This document shows positions 1 through 4,954 of a stretch of DNA of 6,802 nt, in pieces. The notes beneath the pieces were generated by a model. The model saw only the letters and a list, made by a program, of their open reading frames with translations, had not been told where the DNA came from and did no database searches. A program made the position numbers and the translations under genes. This DNA is from Coriobacteriia bacterium (GTDB lineage: Bacteria; Actinomycetota; Coriobacteriia; Anaerosomatales; PALSA-660): assembly GCA_003133285.1 (NCBI GenBank), contig PKWR01000131.1, positions 1-6,802 of the forward strand. Reading direction: 5' to 3'. How positions within the stretch are numbered: position 1 is the first letter of the stretch; each line of letters begins with the position of its first letter.

Positions 1-804
1 ACGCAGATGACCATCCTCGGCGTGATCGTGTTCATCGCCCTGGCCGTGGCCGTCGTGGTCGCCAAGAAGTCTCCGGAGGCCTACGGTATCGAGCCCTTCG
101 GCGCGATCCCCGCAGCCGGCGGCACGGTGGCCGTGGAGCGGGTGTGGAGCATCAAGGAGGCCTTCTCGAAGTACGCCATCTGGGCCGCGATCCTGATGTT
201 CCTTACCAGCATGATGGCCGAGTTCCTGATCTGGACGCAGGTCGTCAGCTATTGGACGCAGGACGTGGGCTTCACCCTCGGCAAGGCGACGACCATCTAC
301 GGCATCATCGGGCTCATCGGCATCTTCTCCATGCCCATCATGGGCAAGGTGGCCGACAATCTCGTGGCGAAGATGGGCAATGAAGTGAAGGCCCGCAAGG
401 CCATGCTCATGGTCGGGCCCACAACGGGCGCGATCGCCTGCCTCCTGCTCTTGGCTACCTCTCGCGGCGACGTGTTCGCCTACGTGGCGTGCTTCGTATT
501 CGCGGTCTACTGGGCCATCGTGCCCGGTGGCGTGGTGGGCTACGTCGGAGCCATCTACGGGCGCAAGACCCTCGGCAAGATCTGGGGCCTGGCCACGATG
601 ATCGTCATGGGTATCGGCCCCTTCCTGGGCACCTACATCGGTGCGGCGCTCAAGGACATGTCGGGCAGCTACACCTACTCGATCTACTTCGCGCTGTGTG
701 CCTTCGTCGTGTCGGTCGTCCTGGCGATCGGACTCCCCCTCAGGGCCGAGTTCAAGAAGTCAGCAGCCGAGCTTCCTCTGGAGACCGAACTCAACAAGGC
801 CTAG
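1..804 (+). CDS. MFS transporter, C-terminal half (5' end cut by window edge)
   Basis: This is a membrane transporter of the major facilitator superfamily, probably moving a small organic acid across the cytoplasmic membrane. The frame is open from base 1, and an ATG at 7 lies inside a hydrophobic helix, so the true start is upstream. The visible 267 codons show the end of helix 6 (about residues 2-20), a hydrophilic central loop (21-50), then six helices at about 56-83, 95-119, 132-152, 157-185, 192-216 and 223-246. A loop motif MGKVADN after helix 8 resembles the MFS GxxxDR-type loop signature. The tail is short and charged. An MFS protein normally has 12 helices and 400-450 residues, so roughly the N-terminal 40 percent is missing. 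It precedes a glycyl-radical activase by 87 bp, which suggests it imports the substrate or exports the product of that radical enzyme. The family call is firm; the substrate is inference. Confidence 0.88.
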   Translation, partial: TQMTILGVIVFIALAVAVVVAKKSPEAYGIEPFGAIPAAGGTVAVERVWSIKEAFSKYAIWAAILMFLTSMMAEFLIWTQVVSYWTQDVGFTLGKATTIYGIIGLIGIFSMPIMGKVADNLVAKMGNEVKARKAMLMVGPTTGAIACLLLLATSRGDVFAYVACFVFAVYWAIVPGGVVGYVGAIYGRKTLGKIWGLATMIVMGIGPFLGTYIGAALKDMSGSYTYSIYFALCAFVVSVVLAIGLPLRAEFKKSAAELPLETELNKA

Positions 805-831
805 AGACCGCAGAAGAACCGAGAGAACCGC

Positions 832-872
832 GCGGGTCCCGTCCGCCTCCGGCGGCGGGGCCCGCCGCATTT
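832..872 (+). terminator. GC-rich hairpin between transporter and activase (terminator or attenuator)
   Basis: The arms 832-847 and 851-865 pair over 15 positions, with one G-U wobble (837/860), one bulged T (842) and a 3-nt loop. A short T run (870-872) follows within a few bases. The hairpin ends about 16 nt before the Shine-Dalgarno sequence of the activase. It may partly terminate transcription after the transporter, so that the activase is made at a lower level, or it may protect the processed mRNA end. The U-run is short, so termination strength is uncertain. Confidence 0.5.
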
Positions 873-891
873 CCCTTCGATAGGAGCTGTC

Positions 892-1845
892 GTGCACAAC
901 GCATCGCTGGCCGAGGGCGACCTCGCCGGGCTCACGTTCGACATCCAGGCGCACTCGGTGCACGACGGACCGGGCACTCGCACGACGGTCTTCATGAACG
1001 GGTGCCCCTTCGCGTGCCAATGGTGCTGCAACCCCGAGGGTCTGAGCCGCAAGCCGGTCCTCATGCACCGGGAGACCCGATGTGTGTCCTGCGGCAACTG
1101 TGTGGCGGCCTGTCCGAAGGGAGCTGTCACCCTGGCACCGGGCGAGAAGCCCGTGTTCGATCGCGAGCTGTGCGACGTCTGCGAAAGCCACGAATGCGTG
1201 GGGGTGTGCTACCACGAGGGCCTGGTGTTGAGCGGCGTCACCCGCACCGTGGAGGAGCTCATCGACATCTTCCAGCGGGACCGTCAGTTCTGGGGCAGCG
1301 GAGGCGGCGTCACCTTCTCAGGAGGGGAGCCCCTTCTCCAGAAGGAGTTCATGCTTCCCCTGCTGCAGCGGTGCAAGGAGATCCGGATCAACACCTGCGT
1401 CGAGACCACGGCCAGCCTTCCTTCCGACTGGTTCATGGAGGCCGCCTCGCTGCTCGACTGGGTCTTCGTAGACATCAAGTCGATGGATCCGGTGGCCCAC
1501 AAGGCCATGACGGGAGCGGACAACGCCCTCACCCTCAAGAACATCCGGTTGCTCGGGGCATCGGACCTGGACTGCTTCGTCGTGGTGCGCATCCCGGTCA
1601 TCCCGGGCTTCAACGACTCCGAGACCAACATCCGCGCCACGGCGCGATTCGTCCGGGAGTGCGGCCTCGAGGTCATCAACCTGCTGCCGTTCCACCGCCT
1701 CGGCGGATCGAAGTGGAAGCAGCTGGGCCGCGACTACACGTTCAAGGACGTGCCGGGCATGCAGCTCGGAGAGCTGGACCGGCCGGCGGCGTGGATCCGC
1801 GAAGAGGGGCTGACCTGCTACACGGGGTGGGAGACGCCCTTCTGA
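892..1845 (+). CDS. Glycyl-radical enzyme activase (radical SAM), aryl-acetate decarboxylase activator type (HpdA/CsdA-like)
   Basis: This protein (317 aa) is a cytoplasmic radical SAM activase that abstracts hydrogen from the active-site glycine of a partner enzyme, using a 4Fe-4S cluster and S-adenosylmethionine. The radical SAM motif CX3CX2C is at C38, C42, C45. Two ferredoxin-like motifs follow: C64/C67/C70/C74 (CX2CX2CX3CP) and an unusual C94/C97/C102/C106 (CX2CX4CX3C). The SAM-binding GGE lies at 144-146 in FSGGEP. The opening FDIQAHSVHDGPGTRTTVF, the segment INLLPFHRLGGSKWKQLG (263-280) and the ending CYTGWETPF closely match what I remember of Clostridioides HpdA, the 4-hydroxyphenylacetate decarboxylase activator. 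Indoleacetate or phenylacetate decarboxylase activators are equally possible. The GTG start is set by AGGAG at 882-886, five bases upstream. No glycyl-radical enzyme or HpdC-like small subunit is in the window; the enzyme is probably upstream of the transporter. Family assignment is firm; substrate is inference. Confidence 0.93.
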   Translation: MHNASLAEGDLAGLTFDIQAHSVHDGPGTRTTVFMNGCPFACQWCCNPEGLSRKPVLMHRETRCVSCGNCVAACPKGAVTLAPGEKPVFDRELCDVCESHECVGVCYHEGLVLSGVTRTVEELIDIFQRDRQFWGSGGGVTFSGGEPLLQKEFMLPLLQRCKEIRINTCVETTASLPSDWFMEAASLLDWVFVDIKSMDPVAHKAMTGADNALTLKNIRLLGASDLDCFVVVRIPVIPGFNDSETNIRATARFVRECGLEVINLLPFHRLGGSKWKQLGRDYTFKDVPGMQLGELDRPAAWIREEGLTCYTGWETPF

Positions 1846-1890
1846 TCCCGCTCCCGCCCACGGCGCCGGAGTCATCACGACCGACGCTGC

Positions 1891-1925
1891 AAAGGCCCGC
1901 TCCTCGCGTCGAGGAGCGGGCCTTT
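1891..1925 (+). terminator. Rho-independent terminator after the activase gene
   Basis: A perfect 15-bp inverted repeat (1891-1905 with 1911-1925) is separated by 5 bases, and G1906-C1910 could also pair. The stem is GC-rich and flanked by AAA on the left and TTT on the right, so it could work in both directions. It begins 45 bp after the activase stop codon and isolates the glycyl-radical locus from the next unit. Confidence 0.85.
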
Positions 1926-2032
1926 CGTCGATGTCGGGCCGTCCGCGAACCCGAGGTTCGTCACCGGAGGATCGAGGAGCGCGCGACGAGTCTCTGGTCC
2001 TCGCGGCGTGAGCCGTCGTCCGCGCACGCGAG

Positions 2033-2038
2033 TACAAT
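2033..2038 (+). promoter_or_regulatory. Possible -10 element for the VF530/GyrI-like unit
   Basis: TACAAT matches the sigma-70-type TATAAT at five of six positions and lies 54 bp before the VF530 start, downstream of the terminator, where a promoter is expected. I see no good -35 box: GTGAGC at 2008-2013 is a poor match at a long spacing. This is a candidate only. Confidence 0.35.
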
Positions 2039-2058
2039 CGGCGGCGCGGCAGCCGCCG
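2039..2058 (+). repeat. Short inverted repeat abutting the candidate -10
   Basis: CGGCGGC (2039-2045) pairs perfectly with GCCGCCG (2052-2058) across a 6-nt spacer. It immediately follows the candidate -10, so it would straddle the expected transcription start. It could be an operator half-site pair, a 5' leader hairpin, or chance in GC-rich DNA. Confidence 0.4.
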
Positions 2059-2092
2059 GCGTCCGATCTCACGTGCAGAGGCGGGAAGAGAG

Positions 2093-2323
2093 ATGGCCGA
2101 CACGCACGAGAACGACCCGCTCCACGGCATCACGCTGGAAACGATCCTGCGCAAGCTGGTCAACAAGTACGGCTGGGACGGGCTCGCCAAACGGATCGAT
2201 GTCAACTGCTTCAAGAGCGACCCGAGCATCAACTCGTCGCTGAAGTTCCTGCGCAAGACGCCGTGGGCGCGCAAGGAGGTCGAGGACCTCTTCGTGAACT
2301 CCAAGTTCTGGACGCGCGACTAG
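2093..2323 (+). CDS. VF530 family small DNA-binding protein (DUF2132)
   Basis: This is a 76-aa cytoplasmic protein of the VF530 family (Pfam VF530, formerly DUF2132), small basic proteins described as DNA-binding. Family hallmarks run along almost the whole length: DPLHGITLETIL (8-19), the YGWDGLAKRI segment (26-35), CF at 39-40, and the strongly conserved block SSLKFLRKTPWARKEVE (48-64). There is no signal peptide or membrane segment. The length is that of a complete stand-alone family member. Translation starts at ATG 2093 behind a purine-rich GGGAAGAGAG stretch, a weak Shine-Dalgarno. It sits 33 bp before the GyrI-like gene and is likely co-transcribed with it. The biological role of the family is poorly known; the fold assignment is secure and the function is not. 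Confidence 0.9.
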   Translation: MADTHENDPLHGITLETILRKLVNKYGWDGLAKRIDVNCFKSDPSINSSLKFLRKTPWARKEVEDLFVNSKFWTRD

Positions 2324-2356
2324 GCGGTCGGCTCCACCGCCCCTGAGAAGAGACCC

Positions 2357-2998
2357 ATGGCCCAAGTCCTCGATCTCAAGAGGCAGCTCAAGCACCTCTA
2401 CAACCCCGACGCGAAGTCGCCGTCGCTGGTCGACGTGCCGACGCTGCGGTTCCTGATGGTCGACGGCGTGGACGACGTCAGGGGACCGGCCTTCGCCGCC
2501 GCGAACCAGGCGCTCCTGAGCCTCGCCCACCAGGTGAAGTTCGGAGCCGCGAAGCGGCTGGAGCTCAAGTACCCCGTCATGCCTCTCGAGGGTCTCTACT
2601 GGGACGCCGAGGAGGGCCCGCTCGCTCCGCTGGAGGACGCGCGGCACACGGCGTGGCGCCTGATGTCCCTGCTGCCCGACGACGTCGCGCGCGAGTTCGT
2701 CGACGAGGTGCGCGCGAAGGTGGCTGTGAAGAGGGACCTGCCGCGCCTGGCCGACGTGCGCGTCCAGAGCTTCACCGAGGGCCGGAGCGTCCAGCTCCTG
2801 CACGTCGGCCCCTACGCCGATGAGGCGCTCACCGTCAGGCGCATGCGGACCTTTGCCGCGCAGAGGGGACTGGCGTTCGCCGGCGCTCTCCATGAGGTCT
2901 ACCTCGACGATCCCGGCCGATCGGCCCAGGAGAAGCTCAAGACGGTGCTGCGGTACCCGGTACGCCCCGAAAAGCAAGGTGACCCCGCAGGGCGGTGA
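2357..2998 (+). CDS. Stand-alone GyrI-like domain protein
   Basis: This 213-aa cytoplasmic protein belongs to the GyrI-like small-molecule-binding family and has no attached DNA-binding domain. Landmarks in order are LKRQLKHLYNP (7-17), the VDVPTLRFLMVDG strand (25-37), FAAANQALLSLAHQVKF (46-62), YPVMPLEGLYW (72-82), EGRSVQLLHVGPYADE (141-156) and GALHEVYLDDPGR (176-188) with a conserved acidic HE. It ends near KLKTVLRYPV, as family members do, so it appears complete. Similar proteins bind small hydrophobic ligands, and some GyrI-like proteins have been shown to hydrolyse cyclopropanoid genotoxins such as yatakemycin; the glutamate in HEVYL is a candidate catalytic or binding residue. The start ATG 2357 follows GAGAAGAGA (2345-2353). 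It lies 33 bp after the VF530 gene, so both probably share one transcript. Ligand and activity are unknown. Confidence 0.87.
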   Translation: MAQVLDLKRQLKHLYNPDAKSPSLVDVPTLRFLMVDGVDDVRGPAFAAANQALLSLAHQVKFGAAKRLELKYPVMPLEGLYWDAEEGPLAPLEDARHTAWRLMSLLPDDVAREFVDEVRAKVAVKRDLPRLADVRVQSFTEGRSVQLLHVGPYADEALTVRRMRTFAAQRGLAFAGALHEVYLDDPGRSAQEKLKTVLRYPVRPEKQGDPAGR

Positions 2999-3300
2999 TC
3001 CCCCGGGGTTGTGGTCGACTCCTGGCGAGAGGTGCCGACACCCCGAGGGTAGCACAGGGTCCTGATGACGCGCGCGCCGGCCCCGGGCCGCCGGCTCTTC
3101 CATGAAGGCCGGGTGAGTGCCGTGCGCCACACTCGGGTACGTTCCTCACAAAACCCTAACACTACGTCAATCGCCCGCTAATCAGCGCCGATGCGTGCGT
3201 GAGGATACTGGCTGCAGTCCTCGCGGATCCAGCTGACGAGTTCAAGGGCACTCGCAGCGTTCCGGACGCGAAGACTCCACATGACTGGCAGGGAGAGCAC
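2999..3300 (+). other. 302-bp gene-free stretch upstream of the cytochrome operon
   Basis: No convincing gene is present. The stretch holds a weak GC hairpin (3076-3081 with 3090-3095, 8-nt loop, followed by TCTTCC) that could end the GyrI-like transcript. A comparatively AT-rich patch follows at about 3146-3183 in otherwise GC-rich DNA and is the best place for the cytochrome operon promoter. A GCTAAT at 3177-3182 matches a -10 at only four of six positions, with no clear -35 partner. I could not find a clear regulator-binding palindrome. Confidence 0.5.
3290..3297 (+). promoter_or_regulatory. Ribosome binding site deciding the tetraheme cytochrome start
   Basis: AGGGAGAG, with a GGGAG core at 3291-3295, lies five bases before ATG 3301. 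It favours this start over an in-frame GTG at 3199, which would add 34 residues ahead of the signal peptide and has no comparable site. Confidence 0.75.
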
Positions 3301-4020
3301 ATGGGCGCATCACCTGGCACGGCTGCACGTCCCGTCCGGGGCGGGCTGGAGCGGTTCCTGCCCTTGTCCTTGATGCTCCTCTTCGCCGTGCTGGTCTTCT
3401 CGCCGGCGACCGCGGCGTTCGCCGGGCAGGCATCCTCAGGGCAACTCTTCTTCTACCCCTGCATCAGCTGCCACCCGGTGAACATGGTCGCGGGTCCCGG
3501 GGGGACCGAGCACCCCTCGAAGCCCCTCCCGAACGGGATGCAGGGGCACAAGATCGTCCTCGAGGCGCACGACAAGCTCGGCGAAGAGGCGTGCCTCGTC
3601 TGCCACGATGACCCGACCCGCAACCCCGGCAAGCTCAAGCTCATCGACGGCACGCTGATCGACATCACCGGCGACATGTCGCTGGTGTGCTACCGCTGCC
3701 ACGAGGCGAAGTACAAGGAGTTCAGGGCCGGGACGCACGGCAATCACAAGGAGAGCTGTGTGGCCGCGGGATGCCATGACCCTCACACGCCCAACTACAT
3801 CTACGCGGGCCCGGTGAAGCCGTTCGTGGGCGTCGGATTCCAGTTCAAGGGCGTCGGGCAGGCGCGCGTGCCGTTCAAGCCCCTCATGGCCCCACCGCTC
3901 CCGCCCCCCACAGTCAATCCGACGTGGTTCTTGATCGCGGTCGCTGTGGGTCTGTTCGTGGTGCTGGCCCTCTTGGTCAGACTCGTCGGACCGGTCGTTG
4001 TGGAAAGGTTGAAGCGATGA
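3301..4020 (+). CDS. Tetraheme cytochrome c with signal peptide and C-terminal membrane anchor
   Basis: This 239-aa extracytoplasmic electron carrier has a Sec signal peptide: a basic N-region, a hydrophobic core at about 19-40 and probable cleavage after AFA at 39-41. Four heme-binding motifs follow: CISCH (54-58), CLVCH (98-102), CYRCH (130-134) and a longer CVAAGCH (153-159, CX4CH). Extra histidines (for example 84, 90, 146, 149, 162) could be distal ligands. A proline-rich linker (197-207) leads to one transmembrane helix (about 208-228) and a short basic tail, so the heme domain is tethered outside the membrane. It is the first gene of a four-gene unit, its stop overlapping the next start as ATGA. 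It probably exchanges electrons with the FeS/NrfD proteins encoded next. I do not recognise a named family beyond multiheme cytochrome c; the heme count is read directly from the motifs. Confidence 0.9.
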   Translation: MGASPGTAARPVRGGLERFLPLSLMLLFAVLVFSPATAAFAGQASSGQLFFYPCISCHPVNMVAGPGGTEHPSKPLPNGMQGHKIVLEAHDKLGEEACLVCHDDPTRNPGKLKLIDGTLIDITGDMSLVCYRCHEAKYKEFRAGTHGNHKESCVAAGCHDPHTPNYIYAGPVKPFVGVGFQFKGVGQARVPFKPLMAPPLPPPTVNPTWFLIAVAVGLFVVLALLVRLVGPVVVERLKR

Positions 4021-4949
4021 GTCAGGACAAGACGCGCGACGAGCGTCCGGAAGGGGCCACGGCTCCCGAAGGCACGACCTTCTCGCGCAGGCATTTCCTC
4101 ACCAGCATCGGGATCGCCGCGGGCGTCGTCGCCGCGGGAGTGGTCCCCGCAGCCCTCATGGCGCCATCGGCGTCCGCCGAGGATGCCACGCCGACCGCGG
4201 GCGCAGCCCCGTCGGTACCCGGCGGCAGCACGGATCCGCTCGCTGAGATCATCGCAGCGGACGGTCCGGTCAACTACCCGGGCCATCCGGTCCACTACGC
4301 CAAGCCCGCGGGCAAGGAGAAGTGGGCGATGGTCATCGATGTGAAGGCGTGCGTCGGATGCCGCAAGTGCGTCTACGCCTGCGTCGAGGAGAACAACATC
4401 GGACGCACCTCCGGCTTCACCTACATCCAGGTGCTCGAGATGGAGCCCGGCAAGATCGACCTCGAGAGCGCGGTGCTCGACTACGACGAGGCCGGCCGGC
4501 CCGACAAGTGGTACTTCCCGGTCCAGTGCATGCACTGCGCGCATCCGCCGTGCGTCTACGGCTGCCCGGTGCAGGCCACCTGGAAGGAGCCCGACGGCAT
4601 CGTGGTGATCGACTACAACAAGTGCATCGGGTGCCGCAACTGCATGATCACCTGCCCGTACGGCGCGCGTCACTTCAACTGGGTCCGTCCGGAGGTCCCG
4701 GCGGCCGAGATCAACCCGAAGGTCCCGCTCGGAGAGAAGGCGTGGACCGCCGAGAAGTGCACGTTCTGCGTGCAGAGGACGAGGAACGGTCAGACCACGG
4801 CGTGCGTGGAGGCCTGCCCGACGGGTGCGCGGAAGTTCGGCGATCTCAACGATCCGAACAGTGACGTCGCGATCCTGCTGAAGACGCGCCGGGTCTGGCG
4901 TCTCAAGGAAGAGTATTCGACCGAACCGATGATCTGGTATGTGGGGTGA
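4017..4949 (+). CDS. Tat-exported ferredoxin-type protein with four 4Fe-4S sites (NrfC/PsrB/DmsB-like electron-transfer subunit)
   Basis: This 310-aa iron-sulfur subunit passes electrons between an NrfD-type membrane protein and a partner outside the membrane. It begins with a twin-arginine signal, SRRHFLT at 23-29, then a hydrophobic stretch and probable cleavage after SASA near 54, so it is exported folded with its clusters. After a low-complexity Ala/Pro linker come four cysteine quartets: 112/115/118/122, 171/174/179/183, 203/206/209/213 and 248/251/263/267, sixteen cysteines in all, the usual pattern for four 4Fe-4S clusters in the DmsB/PsrB/NrfC family. The start ATG 4017 overlaps the cytochrome stop (ATGA) and has GGAAAGG at 4002-4008; an upstream in-frame start at 3924 would put the Tat signal far from the N-terminus. 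The next gene encodes its membrane partner. The family is certain; the partner redox enzyme is not seen. Confidence 0.94.
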   Translation: MSQDKTRDERPEGATAPEGTTFSRRHFLTSIGIAAGVVAAGVVPAALMAPSASAEDATPTAGAAPSVPGGSTDPLAEIIAADGPVNYPGHPVHYAKPAGKEKWAMVIDVKACVGCRKCVYACVEENNIGRTSGFTYIQVLEMEPGKIDLESAVLDYDEAGRPDKWYFPVQCMHCAHPPCVYGCPVQATWKEPDGIVVIDYNKCIGCRNCMITCPYGARHFNWVRPEVPAAEINPKVPLGEKAWTAEKCTFCVQRTRNGQTTACVEACPTGARKFGDLNDPNSDVAILLKTRRVWRLKEEYSTEPMIWYVG

Positions 4950-4950
4950 T
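4943..4950 (+). promoter_or_regulatory. Ribosome binding site overlapping the FeS gene stop, for the NrfD-like gene
   Basis: GGGGTGAT differs by one base from GAGGTGAT, part of the 16S anti-Shine-Dalgarno complement. It sits four bases before ATG 4955, with its G-run eight bases away. GTG 4946 and ATG 4949 in the same frame lie inside or too close to it, so 4955 is preferred, though 4949 (TGATG coupling) remains possible. Confidence 0.55.
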
Positions 4951-4954
4951 GACG

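Noticed and set aside
489..2243. A 584-codon open frame on the plus strand spanning the transporter, activase and VF530 genes in another frame
   Set aside because: It crosses the strong terminator and three recognisable genes, is Arg/Gly/Pro/His-rich and shows no family motifs, so it is a frame shadow.
3032..3055. GTGC...GCAC hairpin
   Set aside because: The two 4-bp stems are separated by an asymmetric internal loop with no T-run, which is expected by chance in GC-rich DNA.
3076..3095. GCCGGC hairpin as a definite terminator after the GyrI-like gene
   Set aside because: The stem is only 6 bp, the loop is 8 nt and the following TCTTCC is not a real U-run, so it is noted only within the intergenic entry.
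1318..3130. Long minus-strand open frames (1318-2304 and 2069-3130)
   Set aside because: They overlap well-supported plus-strand genes and have shadow-like composition without motifs.
3166..3183. Possible FNR-like box in the AT-rich patch
   Set aside because: TCAAT and AATCA are not arranged as the TTGAT-N4-ATCAA palindrome; there is no inverted symmetry.
3199..3300. N-terminal extension of the tetraheme cytochrome from GTG 3199
   Set aside because: It would bury the signal peptide behind 34 extra hydrophilic residues, and the good ribosome site is at ATG 3301.
3924..4016. Upstream start for the FeS protein
   Set aside because: It would overlap the cytochrome gene by nearly 100 bp and displace the Tat signal from the N-terminus; ATG 4017 has a ribosome site and ATGA coupling.
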